Source: Polytrichum commune (Eukaryota; Streptophyta; Polytrichopsida; Polytrichales; Polytrichaceae). From it: DNA of 64,000 bases. Both the position numbers and the translations under genes were made by a program. The stretch is taken from the NCBI GenBank assembly GCA_950295325.1, contig OX485808.1, forward strand, positions 14,838,527-14,902,526, written 5' to 3'. Shown here in pieces: positions 20,475-29,597 of this stretch. Position 1 is the stretch's first letter; every line of letters starts with the position of its first letter. The notes below the pieces were generated by a model. The model was given only the letters and a program-made list of their open reading frames with translations. It had not been told where the DNA came from and searched no databases.

Positions 20475-23400
20475 CAGGTTGTGCTGGCACCAAGTGGCAA
20501 TCCTTCTATGAAGAAGGAAACCACGGAGTTTGACGATTGGCCAATTGAAGTGGGGCCAAAGCTTACTAGTGCCGAAGCACGAAAAGTACGGGCATTTATT
20601 CGCTCTTACCGTAATTGTTTTGCCTTTAGTCTTCATGATCTTGAAGGATATAAAGATAAACCTGTTTGTATTCAACTCGAGGACGACCACCCTATTTTCA
20701 GACGGCCGTACAGACTTAGTACCTCTGAAAGGTTGGGTGTTCAAACTCGATGTCAAGAGTTATTGGCAGCGGAATTGATTGAACTCTCCAATGGAGAGTA
20801 TGTTTGTGCCACGGTTATGCCGTCAAAGAAGGATATCTTTGGCAATTGGACGGAAAAACGGATGTGTGGTGATTATCGTCCAGTCAACCGCAAGACCAAG
20901 TCGGATCGATATCCAATGCCGATGCCGGAGGAGTTGTTTGATGCACTGGAATTTTCTAGAATCTTCAGCACTCTGGATTTGAGGTTTGGTTATCACCAAT
21001 TACCTTTGTTGTTGGGTGATCGGGTGAAGACCGTATTTTGGGGAATTGATAAAGATGGCAAGGATCAACTTTATCATTGGAAATTTCTGCCATTTAGTCT
21101 CAAGAATGCACCAGCTGAATTTCAGCGGGTGATGGACCAATTATTGGCTGGTTTGCCATTTGCTAGATGTTACATTGATGATGTTATCATCTTTAGTAAT
21201 AGTCCACATGATCATGTGAGACATTTGCAAGCGGTATTTGAACGACTTCAACGGTGGGGACTCCGTTTACATCATGGAAAATGTAAGTTTTTCCATGATC
21301 AATTGCCCTATTTAGGCCACATGATTGTTCCTGGCGGTCTTGGTGTGCAATTGGCGAAGGTGGATGCTTTGCACAAAATTCCTACACCTAGTGATGTACC
21401 ACAGCTTCGTGCATTTCTAGGATTGGCAAATTATTATAGGAGGTTTGTCAAAAACTTTAGTTTGATTGCCAAACCTCTTACCATTCTCACGGGGAAAGAC
21501 CAACCATGGATTTGGAGTCGGGAACAACAACAGGCATTTGATACATTAAAGCAGAGGCTCGGTTCAGCGCCAGTGCTTCGACGTCCGGATGTGTCTAGAG
21601 CTTTTCAATTGCACACGGATTGGAGTGCAGTGGGATTGGGAGCGGTATTGACACAGAAAGATGAAGAGGGAAAGGAATATGTGGTGGCTTATGCATCTAG
21701 AAGCAATAATAGTGTTGAATCTAATTATTCTTCTTATGAAGGCGAGGCCTTGGCGGCTGTTTGGGCCATTGCACATTTTCGACCTTATTTGTATGGGCAA
21801 AAGTTTACTTTGGTGACTGATCATCAGCCTTTAAAATGGCTTATGGAATCAGATAAGCTTACCGTGAAACTTGCTAGGTGGGCATTGTTACTTCAGGAAT
21901 ATGATTTTGAAGTTGTTCACCGAGCAGGAATTGCCAACTTGGATGCAGACGGATTGTCTCGCAATCCAAGTCCTTCAGATGAGGATTTAACTGGAGCCAA
22001 GTGGCATGGAGATTGTGATCGTGAGGCAGTGTCGGGTTGGCATGCTGCCACATATCTCACAATGATGTCGGAATTGGCTGCTGAGATCCTTGTAGAAGAA
22101 CAAGATGAGGAGGTTGATAAATCTCTCGTTGTTAGTGATGTGTGGGAAGACCAGGCGGTCTTGCACAAACTTCAACAAGGGGTATTTTCTCTTGGACTAT
22201 CTGCTATGGAGCGAGATAGAGTTAGTCACCGGATAACAAGGTTTCGTTGGGCAAACAGCTTGTTATTTCGTGTGTGGCCGAACGGAACGAGGCGCATCGT
22301 TCCAAGGCCAGATCAAAGAGCTTATTTGGTGCGGCAAGTGCACGAGGAGCTTGGATATTTTGGAGTGCGAAGGACGCACTCTATGTTGCGCAACCAATAT
22401 TTGTGGACTGGTATGTATCAACAGGTTGTCACTTATGTTTCTCGGTGTGAAGTATGTGACCGGGTTAGATCAAGTTTTAATACTTTGTCACCTCAACTTC
22501 AACCTTTACCTATTATGGGCTTGGGATATCGTTGGTCTTTGGATTTTGCCGGACCGCTTACTATCACTCCACGTGGTTCCAAGTATGTGTTTGTGATGGT
22601 GGAGCATTTTAGTAAGTGGATTGAACTCGTGGCTCTTCCCCAAAATTCCTCAGAATTGGCGGCTATGGCATTTCTTGATCGAGTTTTGGCACGGTTTGGG
22701 GCACCTGCAGAGGTGTTGACGGATCAAGGGAGAGAATTCCTTGGATCTTTCGAGGCTTTGTGTACCAAGGCTTTGATTGATCATCGGACAACTTCCAGAG
22801 ATCACCCTGAGGCAGATGGCTTAGCTGAACGAGTTGTTCAGACGGTTAAGCGCGGTTTGCGGAAGTATGGATTGCTTCATGGCAACCATCGCGATTGGGA
22901 CTTGATGTTACCATGGATAACAATGGGTTATCGTTTCAGCAGGCAAACATCTTTGGCATCCTATAGTCCTTACCAACTCTTGTATGGACGGGAATCAATT
23001 TTACCTAGCTCGGTGCGAGAGAAATTGGCTCCCGTGGTAAACTTGGATGATCCAGATGTTTGGGCTCAATGTCTTCATGACCGAGCAACGTTCTTCCAAA
23101 AGGCCATGCCTATGGCTATGGAGAACTTAAATATTGCTCAACATCGTGATACATTACGGTATGCCCGGATCCGCAGTGGAGCTTATCGACCTCAGGTTCG
23201 TAGATTTTCCAAGGGAGATTATGTTTACTTGCAACGGGAGGCGCCTACGACATTGGATGTCAAGGCTGGGCGCACGATTTTGCGGATAAAAGATGTCTTG
23301 CCAAGTGGTATATTATTGCTTGAAGGCAAGGATGGACGGGAATGTCGTGAGCATTCAAAGAATTGTGCTCCATGTCACCTTCCCATCGACGGCTCTGTGC

Positions 23401-23612
23401 ATCCCGAGTTGGCGGTTGTACCACAGGGTCTGCCTTGTTATGTTTGTGGAGAGAAGAAAGGAGCTGCAACAATGTTATTGTGCGACCAATGTCAACGTGG
23501 ATGGCACATGGCATGTTTGACACCTCCCATTTTTACTCTTCCTTCTGGCAATTGGGTTTGTCCTCGTTGTCGGAAAGCCTCTCATTCCATGACCGTTAAT
23601 GGTCATGATTGA
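20469..23612 (+). CDS. Retrotransposon ORF2: reverse transcriptase, RNase H, integrase and PHD finger
   Basis: Numbering here counts from the codon at 20481. The reverse transcriptase has LKNAPAEFQRVMD and the catalytic YIDD at 231-234. RNase H follows with HTDWSAVGLGAVL (D380), YEGEALAAVWA and TDHQPLKWL. The integrase zinc region has H621 and C656-C659, but Tyr replaces the second His (LGYFGV for GH.G). The catalytic triad is D688, D748 and E783. After the core, a C-terminal PHD finger spans 986-1030 with all C4HC3 ligands: C986, C989, C1001, C1004, H1009, C1012, C1027 and C1030, plus the usual W1025. PHD fingers read histone H3 tails. Here one takes the place of the chromodomain of chromoviruses, so it may steer integration (inference). 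There is no ATG near the start, consistent with translation by readthrough of the TAA at 20466. Confidence 0.92.
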   Translation, partial: QSQVVLAPSGNPSMKKETTEFDDWPIEVGPKLTSAEARKVRAFIRSYRNCFAFSLHDLEGYKDKPVCIQLEDDHPIFRRPYRLSTSERLGVQTRCQELLAAELIELSNGEYVCATVMPSKKDIFGNWTEKRMCGDYRPVNRKTKSDRYPMPMPEELFDALEFSRIFSTLDLRFGYHQLPLLLGDRVKTVFWGIDKDGKDQLYHWKFLPFSLKNAPAEFQRVMDQLLAGLPFARCYIDDVIIFSNSPHDHVRHLQAVFERLQRWGLRLHHGKCKFFHDQLPYLGHMIVPGGLGVQLAKVDALHKIPTPSDVPQLRAFLGLANYYRRFVKNFSLIAKPLTILTGKDQPWIWSREQQQAFDTLKQRLGSAPVLRRPDVSRAFQLHTDWSAVGLGAVLTQKDEEGKEYVVAYASRSNNSVESNYSSYEGEALAAVWAIAHFRPYLYGQKFTLVTDHQPLKWLMESDKLTVKLARWALLLQEYDFEVVHRAGIANLDADGLSRNPSPSDEDLTGAKWHGDCDREAVSGWHAATYLTMMSELAAEILVEEQDEEVDKSLVVSDVWEDQAVLHKLQQGVFSLGLSAMERDRVSHRITRFRWANSLLFRVWPNGTRRIVPRPDQRAYLVRQVHEELGYFGVRRTHSMLRNQYLWTGMYQQVVTYVSRCEVCDRVRSSFNTLSPQLQPLPIMGLGYRWSLDFAGPLTITPRGSKYVFVMVEHFSKWIELVALPQNSSELAAMAFLDRVLARFGAPAEVLTDQGREFLGSFEALCTKALIDHRTTSRDHPEADGLAERVVQTVKRGLRKYGLLHGNHRDWDLMLPWITMGYRFSRQTSLASYSPYQLLYGRESILPSSVREKLAPVVNLDDPDVWAQCLHDRATFFQKAMPMAMENLNIAQHRDTLRYARIRSGAYRPQVRRFSKGDYVYLQREAPTTLDVKAGRTILRIKDVLPSGILLLEGKDGRECREHSKNCAPCHLPIDGSVHPELAVVPQGLPCYVCGEKKGAATMLLCDQCQRGWHMACLTPPIFTLPSGNWVCPRCRKASHSMTVNGHD

Positions 23613-24045
23613 GAATTTTGTGGATGTTTACCACATGTTTTAGTGGTGAAGTTGTTATTTAGTTGGTTGGAAATTTTATGGAATTAAGACCACATTGAAA
23701 GAGTTATCCAAGAATTCAACATTAATTGTTGAAGGCGATTAAAGATGGGGCTCACATTGCATCCAGCCTACAGTTCTTGGATTACTTTGTCAATCACGAG
23801 TTTAATTCCTTCGATTACTACTACCCAATTAAATATGTATAGATGTAGCAACAACTTCATCATGTTCAACAACTCTACCGATGAGTGTGTTTGTTCCTAG
23901 CCGATTGGAGGGGCTCCTTATCTGCTAGTGGGGGCACTTGAAGAGGTGGTTGTCTAGCATTTTAGTTTGTTATTTTATTTTGCTAATTGATGTTAACAAC
24001 GACACTCGATCTGTTGTGTTTAACAATCTTAGTTTACACGACAGC
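23613..24045 (+). other. 3' untranslated region of the retrotransposon
   Basis: No open frame. Purine-rich GATTGGAGGGGC and CTAGTGGGGGCA lie at about 23903-23937, but the bases next to the LTR (TAGTTTACACGACAGC) are not a polypurine tract, so the plus-strand primer site is not identified. Confidence 0.6.
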
Positions 24046-24480
24046 TGTCACGTGAGGTGACATCGGGGGCTAAGTTACGTCAATTTAGGAGTAAATGGAC
24101 TCCATTAGGAGTCCATGTGTGTTGGGATGAATAACGGACCCCATTGGGAGTCCTTGTTAGTTGTTCATCCACTCCATGGATGAACTCCACATAGGATTGG
24201 GGTTGGAGAGGAAGGCCTCTTGACTTGCCATTGTTGTCAAGTCAAGTCTTGTGAGTGTGTTTTGATAGAGAGAGAGCTTGTTGTTGCTTTCTCATGGCTA
24301 TGGTGTAGTAGATTATGAGTAAAGCCTTTGCATTCTTTCTCCACCACTTGCACTCTTGGATTCTCCCTTCGTGGAGTGAGAGATAGCTTGACTCTTGTAT
24401 GTGAATTTTAGAGTTTCTTAAGCTTTGTAAGGAGACATTTTAGTTTCTTAAGCTTGGAGAGAGAAACCCTCATACTTGAC
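24046..24480 (+). repeat. 3' LTR (435 bp)
   Basis: It begins TGTCACGTGAGG and ends CATACTTGAC, then continues directly into CTACAAGAAG of the interrupted family A copy. The terminal A of the expected TGACA end appears lost or changed. It is about 99% identical to the 5' LTR apart from the two short indels. Confidence 0.9.
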
Positions 24481-24514
24481 CTACAAGAAGTGGGTGCAAA
24501 GCTTAAAGTGTCCA
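24481..24514 (+). repeat. Family A copy, 3' end, continuing from 14677
   Basis: CTACAAGAAGTGGGTGCAAA followed by GCTTAAAGTGTCC is the right end of family A. GTGTCC pairs with GGACAC at the left ends of other copies. Confidence 0.6.
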
Positions 24515-25521
24515 TTTACCACCCTTGTACCTTAACCATGACACTACTAATGGGATCCTCCAGTAACTGCAATACAATATAAACATCTCACAAGAATCAT
24601 AACCATGAATACAAAACACTCCCTTCTAACAAATCTCCACTCCACAGTTTGGAAAAATATTCTTCGTAACACTCTACACAAAAACACTTCAACAATTTGT
24701 ATGAAAAACTACCTGTTGTTCCCTGGAAACTGCACAATAAGGGATCTCTGATAAAGATAGGTGGTTTGAATCCAATCAACATGAAGTTCCATAATCTGCA
24801 AGAATACTTGGAAGATGCACATTCATATTGACCAAAAACACTCATTGCAGAAAAATGAAAATTCGAGAAAAGAAGAGCTTGCACAGAACAATGTGAAATG
24901 ACTAGAAATACACATGGTCTCACTCAGGTGATGTGCTTTCAAACTTGTTGCAAGCTTGTGCATTCCACACTTAACAAGGTTGCAAATTTCACATACAACT
25001 TCATCGACAATGTATTGCCATTATGTATGTGCAACATATGCAACCACATGACATTATTCAACTAAGTGATCAGGTTGGGTGAGCTCAGGAATATGTTAGT
25101 AAGATGCTAGAATTATATCTTATGGATGCTTGTCTCGGCATATTCAACTTGATAAACTTAGGTGAAAAAATATAACTAAGTATTATCGGAATGGAACGGT
25201 TGATAACACCTAAATAATGTTATGCAGGTTGCAGGTTGCGGACACATATAGAAATACTTTATCGACACACCTCTGAATGAAGGTTTGATGTGCTTGGGTA
25301 GCTCAAGTCTTCCACCTCCAAGAATTAGATTGGAATCATTTAATAATGCCTTCAAATGGGATTGAAGTGGTTAAGAGTCAAGGGGCAAGTCATTGCACCA
25401 CTATAAACATGAGATTTCTCTATAAATGCATCCAATATGACATTGAAATATGTTTGGAGCTCTCGAAAACAACTCCGGTTGAGCTTTTAAAATTAACTAT
25501 GTCATAATCAAACCAAATGCT
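24515..25521. other. Intergenic; one possible minus-strand exon
   Basis: On the minus strand, 24795-24713 is bounded by TTCTTGCAG and CAACAG|GTAG and is open in a frame reading HVDWIQTTYLYQRSLIVQF. I do not recognise a family and see no partner exon. Otherwise nothing is recognised. Confidence 0.3.
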
Positions 25522-25901
25522 CACGACACTAAATATGATATTTAGTGTCATATGGTATTTAATTTCACTCTGGTAACTTTTTGGATGACACTTCTTATGA
25601 ATAAGTTTACAAATATTGTCATGGATGATATATGAGTTCATCCATTGGCCAAAACCCTACCTTCTCTTGTCACCAACTTGTGATGAAATGTTGTCATGGA
25701 TGATTGAAATTTGGATGAAAATTCACTTGGTAAGTGACGGTAATTGCAACACTGTAAATCTATAATCCCCCAAATGTTTTACAAGGATGTGACAAATAAT
25801 GATGGGTTAACGTTTAGTGTTGGTGACACTATACCACAGTTTACAATTAGTATTGAGCAAGACAATCTGAATTGGTGACACTAAATATCATGTTTAGTGT
25901 A
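25522..25901. mobile_element. MITE with palindromic ends (family B), 380 bp
   Basis: Each terminus is itself a palindrome: ACACTAAATATGATATTTAGTGT on the left and a near-identical one with CATG on the right. The interior (GTCATGGATGATA, GTTCATCCATTGGCCAAAAC, TACCTTCTCTTGTCA) is shared with 46479-46800. It is non-coding. Confidence 0.7.
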
Positions 25902-27202
25902 CTATTCTCAGGGACAATAAACATGTTGGAGGCTTTGAGATCTCCGTGCAACTCCACCATCTCCATTGTCATTTGCTGTAAAACAAATGTAAGCTGCTGA
26001 ACGTCTTGAAAAACGTCTACAATGATACCCCAACATAAGGGGCCACTACACTGCTAACTAGGTGAGTACTAGAAAAGAACACCTTGCAAACGGCCTTGGG
26101 ACCATATATAACTCCACGAATGACTTAGAATCGAACCTATGTGTACAAGATTAGTGTGTAATTCCCGAGGTCATGTGTTCTCCACAAGAGCTCCAAGCTA
26201 AATCAATAGAGAACCACATTGCTATATAGACCATCGAGTCATTGAGTGAGGTTATCCATGTTGAGTAAGGTGAGACTGATGATGAAGATCGATCTTGAAT
26301 TAATTAGTCCTAGAACACCCGGATAAGTTTCAAATTGTTCAACCTTTTGCCAACGTGAAACTCCAAAAGTTGTGCATTATCATGAAATTTAACCTTACAA
26401 CATTTACTCAAACCCTAGTGTACACTTATACACAGAAACCCTGAAGCCTTACACATAAAATCTTTTGTTTGTTTGCAACCCCAACGAATAAGTCTACTTA
26501 CATTTTTACATAGCTATCATCCAGTAACCCAGGTGAGTAAAGAAAATGAAGAGCGTAATAGAGAGGCAGAGAGTAGAGAATGACAAGCTTCTGTAGGACG
26601 ACAAGAACTCGGAGATGCTCAAGCAAGCTTAAGTTCAATCACTGCAATTAATCCATCCAACAAAGGGAAAGGGAATGACTACTTAAATTAAAATATGTCT
26701 TCCATCAAATCTCTAGAGCTGCACAGAGACTCACAATCGCAAATTACAGAAGACATAAGTGAACTTGTATCCTAGTACCACAAACTCTGAAGGATGGTGA
26801 TGTAAGTTGTAAGAACTTCACCTCCTCAACCAACAACCATATGGGGTGCAGGTTTTCACTTCCCCCCATGCAAACAAACTTAACCACATATTGACGGCTA
26901 GGGAGGAAAACGGTACATCGTCGGAAGGCCCAAAAAAGAGAAGTGTTGTGGTCATGCTACAGGAGGTTGTTCCTGCAGCGCACCCAAAGCCTTCCCCTCA
27001 ATAAGATGCTCCTCTCTCCTCCCCCAAGCTCTCTCTTACACCAAAGGCACCCCTAGTCTTATCTATTTCTATCCCTAGTATCTAAGAGATATTTCTAGAA
27101 GTCTCAAGTCTTACTAAATGTAGATTGAAGGTTCCTTATTTGCATACATAAATCATTTCACCATATGATCCTTACTTATCCTTTGCTCAATCATAATCCT
27201 CT
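25902..27202. other. Intergenic, possibly part of an LTR-like element
   Basis: No gene recognised. On the minus strand, 26960-27070 is GA-rich (AGAGAGAGCTTGGGGGAGG), as in some LTR R/U5 regions. This would place the adjacent hairpin array in a U3-like position, but I could not define LTR ends. Confidence 0.3.
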
Positions 27203-27673
27203 AGTTGGAACTGTCTAATTCCCAACTTGATGCATTCATCTGTTCTTCTAGTTGGAACTATCTAATTCCGATTTGATTGATTCATCCATTTTTTTGGTTA
27301 GAACCATCTAATTCCAACTTAATTCATTCATCCATTTTTCTAGTTGGAATTGTCTAATTCCAACTAGATTCATTCATCCATTTTCTAGTTGAAATTGTCT
27401 AATTCTAATTATATATTTTTTATTCATTGAGAGTTGTCTAGCTCCAATGAATAACATTCATCCATTGGAAGTTGTCTAACTCCAATACAAATTTCTTCCT
27501 CCGGGAGGTGTCTAACTCCTAGTTGGAGTTGCCTAACTCCAATGCAAAGATTTTTGATTGGGATCTGTCTAACTCCCATGCACAATTCTTTCATGGCTTG
27601 TCTAGCCCATTTGTATCATTCTTTCTTGGGTTGTTTGAGCCAATTCTTTTTGGAGTTGTCTATCTCCAAATAC
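27203..27673. repeat. Array of about 13 hairpins with constant TGTCTA loop and changing stems
   Basis: Units start at about 27203, 27251, 27296, 27341, 27386, 27423, 27463, 27503, 27521, 27558, 27592, 27626 and 27650. Each has arms that pair around the loop TGTCTA or a one- or two-base variant. Stem sequences differ but stay complementary: TAGTTGGAAT/ATTCCAACTA (perfect 10 bp, 27341-27366), CATTG.GAG/CTC.CAATG, TTGGAGT/ACTCCAA, TGGGA/TCCCA, GGCT/AGCC, TTTGGAG/CTCCAAA. The first units are spaced 45 bp apart with linker CATTCATCCA; later spacing is 18-40 bp. The repeat is not coding. Confidence 0.8.
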
Positions 27674-28031
27674 CATCTGTTCACATGCTAAATATAGAAA
27701 TTTATGATTAGTCTTTCTCTCTTGCACAATCAAACACTAATATATCACAATATGCATGTTGTCAAATGTGTAAAATGAAAACTCAATTTTATCTTGAGAT
27801 TTTTTCTAGGCACTTATTGGGAAGAGACTTACCAATCCACGCAAGTTAAAGGCAACGATCATGACCAAAATTCCACAATACACACACTGCATGGTTTCTT
27901 CAAAGCCATTCCATGTCTCTATATGGAGTTCAATTGCATCGTCTTCCTAATATTATTCCCCTTCTTAAGTTAGTCACCAAGATCTTAATGACCTCAAATG
28001 GCCATCAAGTCACAGTTGACACATATGCCCC
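27674..28031. other. Intergenic, nothing recognised
   Basis: AT-rich sequence between the hairpin array and a MITE, with no supported feature. Confidence 0.4.
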
Positions 28032-28034
28032 TAA

Positions 28035-28370
28035 GGGTCAGTTTACACCATGAACCATGAAGTCATACCATGAAAGATGGCCTTTTCCATGGTCCGACTT
28101 CATGGCCCAACTTCCATGGTCCAATTTCTTTAAAATTTAATTTACAAAGCCTTTGGACCTTTTTGCCTCTCCCACCATAAAACCCATGGAACCATGTCAA
28201 TGGATAAGGTAGGCCTTAAAATATGTCTTCTGAGGACCTCGAATTCCATGATCACTCTGCCCATTTTTCCCTCGGTGTAAACCGAACTAGTCCCAGGACA
28301 AGTTCAACACCCAACCACGGATTTTACATGACTTTGGGACGACTTCACGATCCATGGTGTAAACATCCCC
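28035..28370. mobile_element. Tourist-like MITE, 336 bp
   Basis: The ends GGGTCAGTTTACACCATG and CATGGTGTAAACATCCCC are inverted repeats that continue inward to GAAGTC/GACTTC. They are flanked by TAA at 28032-28034 and 28371-28373. The element at 52644-53232 belongs to the same family. Confidence 0.8.
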
Positions 28371-28373
28371 TAA

Positions 28374-29513
28374 GTGACAATTACTTTTAGGGTTTTTGTT
28401 GTCGTGTGATTTGTTTTGTAATTGGTGGCTTTGTTATATTATAATATGTGAGGACACCATTCAATGATTACAGGCAAATAAAGAAGATGGTTGATGCTAC
28501 CTACTACATCTACACGCAAGTGGGACATTGCTTGTGAGCATCTTGAAGAAGTCGACCACTCCAAAGGACACTGTAACTTATTCCTTGGTTTGTAGACCGC
28601 GAGGATCAGTGGAGCCACATATCAGTTTCCTCATCCACTCATTTGATCACACGAGAATTATTAGGTCCCCTACCAAAACTCCTTCCAGGAAGTGAGCACT
28701 AACTGACTCTTCCTTGCCAAAAAGATTTAGCAAAAGGGGGAAGAAAACAAGGGATCCATGTTAATGATAAATCTTAAGTATTCCATGGCAACGGGATGGA
28801 GAGAGAGAGAAGAGAGAATAACGTGGAAGTCTTTAGATACAAATCAAATGTAGAAGATACAACACTTTGCATAGTGCAAACCCTCCATCCTCCAAGTAAT
28901 CTCAACATCCTCAACTTCTCTAAATACTTAGAAACACGCACTCTTTGAACCACATAATTTTTTTAAATACAAACCCTTCAAACTCCTCAAGAATACCCAT
29001 AAGAATGTCTCACCATCCTTCCTCTACCCCTTAAATCATCTTTCCTCTTGTTCCCTTTGGTCAATAGGAAATCCTTGGGTTTAGGTCATCAAGGAACCCT
29101 AAGCGGCTAGGTAACGGCCACCATCACCAGTAAATCCTAATCTTTCTTAACATTCAAGTCCTCCTTATCAAGTCCTCCCTACCAAACACTTGCAATCTTG
29201 AACTCAAGACCAATTCTCAACTAACTAGAACATGATTAATGTAATATCATACTAACATCCATCTACATACATACTTGGAGTAGCAATAACACACGTAATT
29301 GCCTATGTTTTAAATACTTACTGGTCCACGTCACGACAACGGTAGGACTTAAGTAGAGACGAAAGGGGTATGATCTAGCAAAAACGATGCGGTAGGGGTA
29401 TCATGATGGAGGAAGATAATGATAGTACTATTGGAGTGGTGATGAATTGCTAGTCGATTCCATTTTATAGTTTTGGAGAGGAAGGAGATATTGGAGAGTT
29501 GTGAAAAGCCTTG
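28374..29513. other. Intergenic, no gene recognised
   Basis: No supported coding sequence. A GAGA run lies at 28799-28815. Confidence 0.4.
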
Positions 29514-29597
29514 GTGTGTGTGTGTGTGTGTTCTTCTTCTTCTTCTTCTTCTTCTTCTTCTTCTTCTTCTTCTTCTTCTTTGTTGTTGTTGTTGTTG
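29514..29597. repeat. Compound microsatellite (TG)n-(TTC)n-(TTG)n
   Basis: Three adjacent simple repeats occupy 29514-29530, 29531-29580 and 29581-29597. The minus-strand open frame across them (poly-Gln, poly-Arg, Thr-His) is a by-product of the repeats. Confidence 0.9.

Larger units (their letters stand above)
14678..24480 (+). mobile_element. Ty3/Gypsy-type LTR retrotransposon with DNA methyltransferase and PHD finger
   Basis: The order is LTR, leader, ORF1 (gag, protease, C5-methyltransferase), in-frame TAA, ORF2 (reverse transcriptase, RNase H, integrase, PHD), 3' region, LTR; total about 9.8 kb. Reverse transcriptase before integrase gives the Gypsy order. By eye the LTRs differ by about 4 substitutions and two small indels in 435 bp, so the insertion is recent. 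Both long reading frames are open, with a single stop between them. It sits inside a family A copy whose halves flank it. Target duplication is unclear: AACCT is on the left, and CCT directly follows the right LTR, perhaps after a 4-bp loss. Cytosine methyltransferases captured by LTR retrotransposons have been reported in dinoflagellates and charophyte algae (recalled, not checked). The pairing with a PHD finger is the unusual point here. Confidence 0.93.

Noticed and set aside
20508-20510. Independent start codon for ORF2
   Set aside because: Possible, but the in-frame arrangement and the readthrough context at 20466 explain expression better.
27203-27673. CRISPR array
   Set aside because: Repeats and spacers are not separable, the stems vary between units, and the context is a plant nuclear genome.
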